Assembly: GCA_903902945.1 (NCBI GenBank) | Contig: CAIUWU010000085.1 | Location: 1 to 6,827 of the forward strand | DNA: 6,827 nt | Direction of reading: 5' to 3' | DNA from: an uncultured Pseudomonadota bacterium | GTDB lineage: Bacteria > Pseudomonadota > Gammaproteobacteria > Methylococcales > Methylomonadaceae | Shown: positions 1 to 6,031 of the stretch, in pieces | Position numbering within the stretch: position 1 is the first letter of the stretch | Layout of the letters: each line of letters opens with the position of its first letter | Made by a program: the position numbers and the translations under genes | The notes under the pieces: model-generated | Told to the model about the DNA's origin: nothing | Database searches by the model: none | The model's input: the letters and a program-made list of their open reading frames with translations, nothing else

Positions 1-407
1 AAATTACCTTCGGCATAAACCAGAAACAAGCGCATCGGCTCACCCTGAATCTGTCCACCAACGATGAAATTGGCACTGGCATCGACATTGTTCTGAGCCA
101 GAAACACACCATCGTGCTGACGGACTTCGCGCAGACATTCGCCCAATAGCTGGGCGACATCAAACAGTGATTCTACATTCCAAAGGTTGCGCAATTCGGC
201 ATGCCTGCCCTGTTGTTCCAGCAGATTAATGGCATTCTGGGTGATGGACAGATTGCCGGAACTCATGATGGTAATCACCCGGTCGCCTGGTCTGACGAAA
301 GAACGCATTTTTTTGAAACAGGCTACCTGATCAATACCGGCATTGGTTCTTGAATCAGAAGCAAACACCATCCCTGCTTCGAGTTTTAAAGCTATACAGT
401 AAGTCAT
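1..407 (-). CDS. Anbu, bacterial proteasome-like peptidase (N-terminal part; cut by window edge)
   Basis: This is the first 135 codons of a proteasome-related Ntn-hydrolase of the Anbu family (ancestral beta subunit); members are roughly 240 residues, so the rest lies left of the window. The protein starts Met-Thr-Tyr-Cys. Removing Met exposes the Thr1 nucleophile directly, with no propeptide. The segment SDSRTNAG follows; in mature numbering its Asp is residue 17, the proteasome catalytic position, and a Lys-Lys pair at 31-32 sits where the proteasome has Lys33. Near the edge a VGGQIQGEPMRLFLVY strand is also typical of the family. Known members assemble into open helical or ring-like oligomers in the cytoplasm, and the physiological substrate is unknown. 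The start lies 14 nt after the alpha-E stop. No Shine-Dalgarno sequence is visible in that gap, so translation is probably coupled to the gene before it. Family assignment is firm; function is inferred from family and context. Confidence 0.93.
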   Translation of the reverse strand, partial: MTYCIALKLEAGMVFASDSRTNAGIDQVACFKKMRSFVRPGDRVITIMSSGNLSITQNAINLLEQQGRHAELRNLWNVESLFDVAQLLGECLREVRQHDGVFLAQNNVDASANFIVGGQIQGEPMRLFLVYAEGN

Positions 408-421
408 AGAGATTTTTCGGG

Positions 422-1414
422 TTATTGCATTTGCACCGAGCGCAAAGGCTGAATGAAAAATTCAGAATAATCGCGACAAGATAAGTAGGCTTTGCGTATC
501 TCTTGCCCCAGCAGATCGGTCTGTACCAGAAAACGACTCAGATACTCATGTAAACCCTGAGCAATCACATCTTCGATCCGGCCAAAATGCAAATCCGCAT
601 GCTGCTCCCCGGCACGACGTCTGGCTTCACGTCCCGATGCCCCGTTGATGTCAATCAGCGCCGACTCGACTTCATTCATGCAGGCATGCAAGGAACGGGG
701 CATATCATCACGCAGTATCAACAATTCGGCTACCCGTTGCGGTGAAATCACATCGCGATAGGTTTTGCGGTAGGCTTCAAAGGCGCTGACCGATTTCAGC
801 AAGGATCCCCATTGGTAATAGTCCGCCGCCCCGCCAACGTCATTCACACTGGGCAACAGAATATGGTATTTCACATCCAGAATCCGGGCGGTGTTGTCGG
901 CACGCTCCAGAAAGGTACCGAGTTTGATAAAACTCAGCGCAATGTCTTTGAGAATGGTCCCCAAGGTGACGCCACGGAACAGATGTGAACGGTCTTTGAC
1001 CCATTCAAAGAACTCAGGAAATTGCTCATGACTGATGTCACTGGCTACCTTTCGGTTCAATTCCAGCCAGGTGGCGTTAATGATTTCCCACATTTCAGAG
1101 GTAATTGCGCCCCGCACTGCCCGGGCATTTTCCCGCGCCATTTTCAGGCAACTGTAAATACTGGAAGGATTTTCCGGATCGAGCGCCATATAACGGGTAA
1201 CCGCTTCAGAACGAGCTAGGCCGTATTTTTCTTCATAACCCTGAGCACAGCCGGTGATATTGAGCGGGGCATACCATAAATAGGCTTCGCTGCCGTCCAG
1301 ATCCAGCGGTAATAACGATGAACGATGTGCCACATCCAGCACTCTGGCGGTGTTTTCAGCCCGCTCGATATGTCGGGCCATCCAGAATAAATTGTCAGCC
1401 GTGCGCGATAACAT
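422..1414 (-). CDS. alpha-E domain protein (DUF403 family), ATP-grasp partner
   Basis: This encodes a 330-residue, all-helical, soluble protein of the alpha-E family, with no signal peptide or membrane segment. The opening MLSRTADNLFWMARHIERAE is the family's hallmark N-terminus. A GTG 13 codons further upstream (1453) would extend the frame, but the ATG at 1414 is preferred: it has a GGAGG six bases upstream and begins exactly at the conserved block. The protein is visibly two-fold repeated. ERAENTARVLDV (residues 17-28) recurs as ERADNTARILDV (170-181), and each copy is followed 66-69 residues later by a P-x-S-x-x-x-C segment (83-89 and 239-245). The family is nearly always encoded next to a circularly permuted ATP-grasp enzyme, as here, and has been proposed to act with it in making a peptide product. 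No biochemical activity is established. Length is normal and the gene appears intact. Confidence 0.93.
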   Translation of the reverse strand: MLSRTADNLFWMARHIERAENTARVLDVAHRSSLLPLDLDGSEAYLWYAPLNITGCAQGYEEKYGLARSEAVTRYMALDPENPSSIYSCLKMARENARAVRGAITSEMWEIINATWLELNRKVASDISHEQFPEFFEWVKDRSHLFRGVTLGTILKDIALSFIKLGTFLERADNTARILDVKYHILLPSVNDVGGAADYYQWGSLLKSVSAFEAYRKTYRDVISPQRVAELLILRDDMPRSLHACMNEVESALIDINGASGREARRRAGEQHADLHFGRIEDVIAQGLHEYLSRFLVQTDLLGQEIRKAYLSCRDYSEFFIQPLRSVQMQ

Positions 1415-1415
1415 A

Positions 1416-2843
1416 TTAATCCTCCAGTACCCAGGTATCTTTAGTGCCGCCACCCTGTGACGAATTGACCACCAGTGAGCCTTCGGTCAGCGCGACCCGG
1501 GTTAACCCCCCGGGCACCAGTCTGACCTGCTTGCCACTTAGCACAAAAGGCCGCAAATCGACATGGCGTGGCGCAACTCCAGATTCGACCAGCGTCGGAC
1601 AGTTCGACAGCGCCAGAGTAGGCTGGGCAATAAAATTAGCCGGTTCGCTGAGAATCCGTTGCCGATAGGCTTCGATTTCAGCTTTCGAGCTGGTGGGCCC
1701 CACCAGCATGCCGTAACCTCCAGAGCCCTGCACTTCCTTAACCACCAGTTCCGGCAGATTATCCAGCACGTATTTAAGGTCATCGGCTTCACTCAAGCGC
1801 CAGGTCGGCACATTGGATAGCAATGGTGCTTCGCCCAGATAGAAACGAATCATGTCCGGCACATACAGATAAGTCGATTTATCATCGGCAACGCCGGTGC
1901 CTACACCATTGGCCAGCACTACATTGCCGCTGCAATAAGCCGATAGCAAGCCCGGCACCCCCAGCGCTGAATCGGGACGGAAGGCCAGCGGATCGAGAAA
2001 ATCATCATCGACCCGGCGATAAATCACATGCACCTGCTGCGGACCTTCGGTGGTGTGCATGTAAACCTTATTGTGCTGTACGAACAAGTCCTGCCCTTCG
2101 ACCAGCTCTACGCCCATCTGACTGGCCAGGAAAGCATGTTCAAAGTAGGCACTGTTATAAGCACCCGGTGTCATCACCACGATTACCGGATTGCTGACAT
2201 GACTCGGCGCCGCTTCACGCAAGGTATCGAGCAGCATCTGCGGATAGTGCTCAACCGGCTCGACCGTATGATTGGCGAACAGTTCCGGAAACAAGCGCAT
2301 CATAGTGCGGCGGTTTTCCAGCATGTAGGAGACGCCGGACGGTGTTCTGAGATTGTCTTCCAGCACATAAAAATCGTTCTGGGCGACACGCACCAGGTCG
2401 ATACCGGCAATGTGGGCGTAGACCTGATTCGGCAAATCCACACCCTGCATTTCTGGCCGGTACATGGCGTTGTCCAACACCTGATGGGCGCTAATAATGC
2501 CCGCCTTGATGATTTCCTGATCATGATAAATATCATGCAGAAAAGCATTCAGCGCCTTGACCCGCTGCTTAATGCCCTGCTCAAGGCGTCGCCATTCTTC
2601 GGCACCAAAAATGCGCGGAACAACATCAAAAGGAATTAAACGCTCCGATCCGGCCGCTTCGCCATACACCGCAAAAGTGATTCCCAGTCGCCGGAACAGC
2701 AACTCGGCTTCGGCAGTTTTACGCTCCAGCGTCCCTTCCGGCAGGGTCGCTAACCAGGCAGCGTATTGCTGATAGATTTCACGGACACTGCCATCGTCGG
2801 CATGCATTTCATTAAAAGTGGTTTTTTTAGGCATCGTATTCAT
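1416..2843 (-). CDS. circularly permuted ATP-grasp enzyme (putative peptide ligase)
   Basis: This encodes a 475-residue predicted ATP-dependent carboxylate-amine ligase, expected to activate a carboxylate as an acyl phosphate and form an amide bond. Substrate and product are unknown. The fold order is permuted: the metal/ATP-binding segment LEDNLRTPSGVSYMLENR (161-178, acidic E162, D163, N164) comes before the nucleotide-loop segment VVKEVQGSGGYGMLVGP (367-383, K369 and the glycine run). Canonical ATP-grasp proteins have the reverse order. Other family-like blocks are NEMHADDG near the N-terminus, RRVDDDFLDPLAFRPD (276-291), DLRPFV (429-434) and a C-terminal SSQGGGTKDTWVLE. It is soluble, full length and the first gene of its operon; its stop is 1 nt before the alpha-E start. 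Two starts are possible. The ATG at 2843 has AAGG only 1 nt upstream; the ATG at 2834 (residue 4) has the same AAGG 10 nt upstream. The enzyme class is secure, the peptide-ligase role is inference. Confidence 0.93.
   Translation of the reverse strand: MNTMPKKTTFNEMHADDGSVREIYQQYAAWLATLPEGTLERKTAEAELLFRRLGITFAVYGEAAGSERLIPFDVVPRIFGAEEWRRLEQGIKQRVKALNAFLHDIYHDQEIIKAGIISAHQVLDNAMYRPEMQGVDLPNQVYAHIAGIDLVRVAQNDFYVLEDNLRTPSGVSYMLENRRTMMRLFPELFANHTVEPVEHYPQMLLDTLREAAPSHVSNPVIVVMTPGAYNSAYFEHAFLASQMGVELVEGQDLFVQHNKVYMHTTEGPQQVHVIYRRVDDDFLDPLAFRPDSALGVPGLLSAYCSGNVVLANGVGTGVADDKSTYLYVPDMIRFYLGEAPLLSNVPTWRLSEADDLKYVLDNLPELVVKEVQGSGGYGMLVGPTSSKAEIEAYRQRILSEPANFIAQPTLALSNCPTLVESGVAPRHVDLRPFVLSGKQVRLVPGGLTRVALTEGSLVVNSSQGGGTKDTWVLED
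1421..1425 (-). promoter_or_regulatory. ribosome binding site of the alpha-E gene, inside the end of the ATP-grasp gene
   Basis: On the minus strand a perfect GGAGG is followed by a six-base spacer (ATTAAT) and the ATG at 1414. It lies within the final codons of the ATP-grasp gene, whose TAA ends one base before the ATG. This fixes the alpha-E start and indicates translational coupling between the two genes. Confidence 0.85.
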
Positions 2844-2854
2844 GCCTTGAGTGC

Positions 2855-2870
2855 AGCAAAAGCTATGCCA
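2855..2870 (-). promoter_or_regulatory. candidate sigma-54 (-24/-12) promoter of the ATP-grasp/alpha-E/Anbu operon
   Basis: The minus strand reads TGGCATAGCTTTTGCT. The sigma-54 consensus is TGGCACG-N4-TTGCW. The invariant GG (2869-2868) and GC (2857-2856) are both present at the exact required spacing, the TTGC block is complete, and only two consensus bases differ. The predicted transcription start is near 2844, leaving a leader of 0-10 nt. That is unusually short and is the main point against the call. No convincing sigma-70 pair is visible in the same gap. Two NtrC-like sites lie upstream at about -86 and -117. A weak IHF-like match (2879-2891, seven of nine specified bases) lies between them and the promoter. 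Confidence 0.6.
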
Positions 2871-2921
2871 GCTCCAGCAATCGATAATTCAAGCACCTAT
2901 CACCGCCGCCGTCAGCACACT

Positions 2922-2938
2922 TGCACCAAATAGGTTGT
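2922..2938. promoter_or_regulatory. candidate NtrC site, promoter-proximal
   Basis: The plus strand reads TGCACCAAATAGGTTGT. The NtrC dyad core is GCACY-N5-GGTGC. Here the left half is perfect (GCACC), the spacer is exactly five bases, and the right half keeps GGT of GGTGC. It is centred about 86 bp upstream of the predicted sigma-54 start. The call depends partly on the second site 31 bp away; alone it would be weak. Confidence 0.45.
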
Positions 2939-2952
2939 TTGAGCTGTGCAAA

Positions 2953-2969
2953 CGCACTGTATTGGGGAG
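2953..2969. promoter_or_regulatory. candidate NtrC site, promoter-distal
   Basis: The plus strand reads CGCACTGTATTGGGGAG. The left half GCACT is a perfect GCACY, the spacer is five bases, and the right half GGGGA keeps three of five bases of GGTGC. It is centred about 117 bp upstream of the predicted start and 31 bp, about three helical turns, from the proximal site, on the same DNA face. This spacing resembles the paired NtrC sites of the enterobacterial glnA promoter. A short dyad GTGC-AAAC-GCAC (2946-2957) overlaps its left end. Confidence 0.42.
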
Positions 2970-2986
2970 CTTGGCTCGCTACAGGC

Positions 2987-3016
2987 AAAAAAAAGGGCTG
3001 AACATAGCCAGCCCTT
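2987..3016 (-). terminator. intrinsic terminator of secA
   Basis: On the minus strand a perfect 8-bp stem (AAGGGCTG, 3016-3009, with CAGCCCTT, 3000-2993) closes an 8-nt loop and runs straight into eight consecutive U residues (2994-2987, the first two overlapping the stem end). It begins 19 nt after the secA stop codon. It is directional: the plus strand has no T run after the stem. It separates secA from the peptide operon promoter just downstream. Confidence 0.92.
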
Positions 3017-3034
3017 GATTGGAGTGTCGATCAA

Positions 3035-5800
3035 TTATTTGATCTGCCCGTGACACTGCTTGTATTTCTTGCCGGAACCGCACGGACACAGATCGTTGCG
3101 ACCGATTTTGTCACCTTCCCTGACAAAAGGCTGCTCGGCTGCTGCGGGTGCGACCGCTTCTACCACTACCTCTGCTTCAGGTTGTTGATAAACAGGATCG
3201 GGCTCATAAGCTGAATGAGCCTCGGCGTGTTCATAATGCATATCCTGCGGCTGTTGCTGGCGTTGCTCGTCAATCGCCTGCACATCTTCTTCACGACTGA
3301 CTTGCACCCGGGCCAGAATCGAAACCACTTCGGCTTTGATGTGCCCCAGCAGATCACTGAACATTTGGAATGACTCGCGCTTGTATTCCTGTTTAGGATC
3401 TTTTTGCGCATAACCCCGGAAATGAATGCCCTGACGCAGATGATCCATTGCCGCCAGATGTTCTTTCCAGCTGTTATCCAGCACTTGCAGCATCACCGAT
3501 TTTTCAAAGTGACGCAGCACTTCAGGACTGACGGCTTCTTCCTTGGACAGACTTTCCTGCTCTGCTTTCTCAATAATCAGCTGGCGGATTTTAAGCTCAT
3601 TCAACGATTTGTCCTGCTCGAACAGCGTCGTCAGCGGCAAATGCAAATTGAATTCCTGCTGTAGATGCTGTTCCAGACCATGAATATCCCATTGCTCTTC
3701 CATGGTTTTCGGTGGAATGAACAGGGAAATCACGTCATTGAGCACATCGGCACGAATCGCGTTAATGATGTCACTGATGTCATCCGCCGCCATCAGCTCA
3801 TTACGCTGACTGTAGATCACCTTGCGCTGATCGTTGGCGACATCGTCATAAGCCAGAATTTCTTTACGGATATCGAAGTTACGACCTTCCACCTTGCGCT
3901 GAGCGCTCTCGATAGACCGGGTAACCCAAGGATGCTCGATAGCCTCGCCTTCCTGCATTCCCAGTTTCTGCATCAGACCTGCCACCCGATCAGAAGCAAA
4001 GATCCGCATCAGATCATCCTGCAAAGACAGGTAGAAACGACTGGAACCCGGATCACCCTGACGGCCGGAACGGCCACGCAACTGGTTATCGATTCGGCGC
4101 GATTCATGGCGTTCGGAGCCAATCACATGCAGACCACCACTAGCGACCACCTGATCATGGCGTTGCTGCCAAGCAGCAATCACGCTTTGTTTGTCGGCTT
4201 CAGCAGCGTCTTCACCCAGCTTGGCCAGTTCGGCACTCAGGTTACCCCCCAACACAATGTCGGTACCCCGACCCGCCATGTTGGTGGCAATCGTCACCGC
4301 ACCAGGCATGCCGGCGTTTTCGATGATGTGCGCTTCACGCTCATGCTGTTTGGCGTTCAATACTTCGTGAGCAATGCCCTGCTGATTCAGCATCGTGGAA
4401 ATCAGCTCGGAGTTTTCAATCGACGTGGTACCGACCAGCACCGGCTGACCACGCTGGGCGCAGTCTTTGATATCTTCGATAACCGCGTTGTATTTTTCAC
4501 GGGCCGACAAATAGACCAGATCGCCCATATCTTTACGAATCATCGGTCTGTGGGTAGGAATTACCACCACTTCCAGACCATAGATTTTGTTGAGCTCGAA
4601 CGCCTCGGTATCGGCAGTACCGGTCATACCGGATAATTTGTGATAGAGACGGAAGTAATTCTGGAAAGTAATCGAGGCCAGAGTTTGGTTTTCGTGCTGA
4701 ATGGTAACATTTTCCTTGGCTTCGACCGCCTGATGCAGACCATCGGACCAGCGGCGACCTTGCATCATCCGGCCAGTAAATTCGTCAACAATGATGATCT
4801 GATTATTGACTACCACATAATCGACGTCTTTCTGGAACAGGACATGAGCCCGCAACGAAGCATTCAGATAATGCATCAGGCGGATATTGGCGGCGTCGTA
4901 AAGACTGGAACCTTCGACCATCATGCCCATCTCGGACAATAAATGTTCTACCCGCTCATAACCGGCTTCGGTTAAATGAATCTGACGGCTTTTTTCATCT
5001 ACAGAATAATCACCGGGCATTTTGTCCTGTAACTCAGGATCTTCGGCTTTTTCCTGCTTGGTCAGGTGGGGAATGATCTGATTGGTTCTCAGATAAATAT
5101 CGGTATCGCCTTCGGCCTGACCGGAAATGATCAGCGGGGTTCTGGCTTCGTCGATCAGAATCGAATCCACCTCGTCGACAATGGCAAAGTTGAGTTCGCG
5201 CTGAACTTTCTGGTCCAGACTGAAAGCCATGTTGTCACGCAGGTAGTCAAAACCAAATTCATTATTGGTACCGTAAGTGATATCGGCGGCATAAGCCACT
5301 TTGCGTTCTTCCTGGGTCAGTTCGCTGACAATCACACCAGTGGTCAGGCCCAGATAGCTGTAGAGCTTGCCCATGGTTTCTGCGTCACGCCGGGCCAGAT
5401 AATCATTGACCGTCACAACATGCACACCTTTGCCCGACAAGGCATTCAGGTACGCCGCCAGCGTTGCCATCAGGGTTTTACCTTCACCGGTTTTCATTTC
5501 GGCAATTTTGCCATCATGCAACACCATACCGCCGATCAGCTGCACATCGAAATGGCGCATGCCAAATACCCGGGTCGACGCCTCGCGCACCGCAGCAAAG
5601 GCTTCCGGGAGCAAATGATCCAAGCTTTCACCCTTGCTGTGACGCTCACGAAACTCCAGAGTTTTAGCTTTTAGGGCTTCATCGGATAATTTTTCATATT
5701 CCGTAGCAAGCGCATTGACTTTTTTGACTAGCTTGCGCTTTTTCTTAATTAACCTGTCGTTACGGCTACCAACAACTAATTTAACCAGCTTACCCAGCAT
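3035..5800 (-). CDS. secA: SecA, preprotein translocase ATPase
   Basis: This encodes SecA, 921 residues (E. coli SecA is 901), the cytoplasmic motor that pushes unfolded preproteins through SecYEG. In order it shows an N-terminal basic helix; nucleotide-binding domain 1 with Walker A TGEGKT (Lys108) and Walker B DEVD (209-212); the preprotein cross-linking domain (roughly 220-370); domain 2 with NMAGRGTD (507-514) and QLRGRSGRQGD (573-583); the helical scaffold with LDNSWKEHLAAMDHLRQG (about 774-791); a Gln/Glu/Ala/Pro-rich linker (about 840-895); and the zinc-binding tail C905-x-C907-x8-C916-H917, which contacts SecB and lipid. The start is the ATG at 5800, with GGAAG four bases upstream and the conserved MLGKLVKLVVGSRNDR N-terminus; an in-frame TTG at 5827 is not needed. 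All motifs are intact. It appears monocistronic: own promoter, a terminator after the stop, and a divergent neighbour. No secM-like gene precedes it. Confidence 0.99.
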   Translation of the reverse strand: MLGKLVKLVVGSRNDRLIKKKRKLVKKVNALATEYEKLSDEALKAKTLEFRERHSKGESLDHLLPEAFAAVREASTRVFGMRHFDVQLIGGMVLHDGKIAEMKTGEGKTLMATLAAYLNALSGKGVHVVTVNDYLARRDAETMGKLYSYLGLTTGVIVSELTQEERKVAYAADITYGTNNEFGFDYLRDNMAFSLDQKVQRELNFAIVDEVDSILIDEARTPLIISGQAEGDTDIYLRTNQIIPHLTKQEKAEDPELQDKMPGDYSVDEKSRQIHLTEAGYERVEHLLSEMGMMVEGSSLYDAANIRLMHYLNASLRAHVLFQKDVDYVVVNNQIIIVDEFTGRMMQGRRWSDGLHQAVEAKENVTIQHENQTLASITFQNYFRLYHKLSGMTGTADTEAFELNKIYGLEVVVIPTHRPMIRKDMGDLVYLSAREKYNAVIEDIKDCAQRGQPVLVGTTSIENSELISTMLNQQGIAHEVLNAKQHEREAHIIENAGMPGAVTIATNMAGRGTDIVLGGNLSAELAKLGEDAAEADKQSVIAAWQQRHDQVVASGGLHVIGSERHESRRIDNQLRGRSGRQGDPGSSRFYLSLQDDLMRIFASDRVAGLMQKLGMQEGEAIEHPWVTRSIESAQRKVEGRNFDIRKEILAYDDVANDQRKVIYSQRNELMAADDISDIINAIRADVLNDVISLFIPPKTMEEQWDIHGLEQHLQQEFNLHLPLTTLFEQDKSLNELKIRQLIIEKAEQESLSKEEAVSPEVLRHFEKSVMLQVLDNSWKEHLAAMDHLRQGIHFRGYAQKDPKQEYKRESFQMFSDLLGHIKAEVVSILARVQVSREEDVQAIDEQRQQQPQDMHYEHAEAHSAYEPDPVYQQPEAEVVVEAVAPAAAEQPFVREGDKIGRNDLCPCGSGKKYKQCHGQIK

Positions 5801-5804
5801 GTTA

Positions 5805-5809
5805 CTTCC
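5805..5809 (-). promoter_or_regulatory. ribosome binding site of secA
   Basis: The minus strand reads GGAAG, then TAAC, then the ATG at 5800. This is a moderate Shine-Dalgarno at short but acceptable spacing. It supports the ATG at 5800 over the in-frame TTG at 5827, because it lies between them. Confidence 0.7.
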
Positions 5810-5835
5810 AGAGAGTGAGTGAAACAAAGTTCGCG

Positions 5836-5863
5836 ATTATAAACGTTATCAGGCGAGTGTGAC
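5836..5863 (-). promoter_or_regulatory. secA promoter (sigma-70 type)
   Basis: On the minus strand there is a perfect -10 TATAAT (5841-5836), 16 bp downstream of GTCACA (5863-5858), which matches four of six bases of TTGACA. The predicted start is near 5829, giving a leader of about 29 nt that contains the GGAAG site. No long leader, attenuator or secM-type reading frame fits in this space. Confidence 0.65.
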
Positions 5864-5887
5864 CAGAAAACAAGACCGCCCATCCGC

Positions 5888-5906
5888 GCTTGCCGGGCTG
5901 ACAAGC
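5888..5906. repeat. short dyad between the secA and trkA promoters
   Basis: The inverted repeat GCTTG-N9-CAAGC lies between the two divergent -35 elements, upstream of both genes. CAAGACCG also occurs twice nearby as a direct repeat (5871-5878 and 5922-5929). The five-base arms are short enough to arise by chance. A regulator site is possible but unproven, and I recognise no known operator. Confidence 0.2.
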
Positions 5907-5917
5907 CTGTTAAAACC

Positions 5918-5945
5918 TAGACAAGACCGGCTATCGGCGTATAAT
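5918..5945 (+). promoter_or_regulatory. trkA promoter (sigma-70 type)
   Basis: TAGACA (5918-5923, five of six bases of TTGACA) is followed by a 16-bp spacer and a perfect TATAAT (5940-5945). The predicted start is near 5952, giving a leader of about 80 nt before the trkA ATG. I see no strong hairpin or recognisable riboswitch in that leader. It is the best promoter match in the intergenic region. Confidence 0.7.
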
Positions 5946-6031
5946 CCGCCAGCTTGATTACCTACCCGACGGCACTGATAAAACTCCCCGGTAACCCGCA
6001 AAAATTCAATTCATCTCCCTGCAGAATTTTT

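Noticed and set aside
1415..1453. Extension of the alpha-E gene to an upstream GTG at 1453
   Set aside because: The extra 13 residues do not match the family N-terminus and overlap the ATP-grasp end. The GGAGG six bases before 1414 fits the ATG at 1414.
2028..2639. A 203-codon plus-strand open frame antisense to the ATP-grasp gene
   Set aside because: It is a shadow of a strongly conserved gene, with no family resemblance and no supported start signal.
2880..2915. A sigma-70 promoter for the ATP-grasp operon, for example TTGAAT (2893-2888) with a downstream -10
   Set aside because: No -10 at 16-18 bp spacing matches more than about three bases, while the sigma-54 element has exact geometry.
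2844..3034. A small gene or RNA between secA and the ATP-grasp gene
   Set aside because: The 191-bp gap is accounted for by the secA terminator and the candidate sigma-54/NtrC promoter region. I found no coding frame or tRNA-like fold.
3665..4636. A 323-codon open frame on the plus strand, antisense to secA
   Set aside because: It lies entirely within the well-supported secA gene, has no recognisable domain, and its residue make-up is what reverse-strand reading of conserved secA codons gives.
5066..5674. A 202-codon plus-strand open frame antisense to the start of secA
   Set aside because: It overlaps the Walker A and Walker B region of SecA, which is plainly the coding strand.
5801..5827. 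Extension of secA to an in-frame TTG at 5827
   Set aside because: The conserved SecA N-terminus begins at the ATG at 5800, which has its own GGAAG. The predicted transcription start near 5829 leaves no ribosome site for the TTG.
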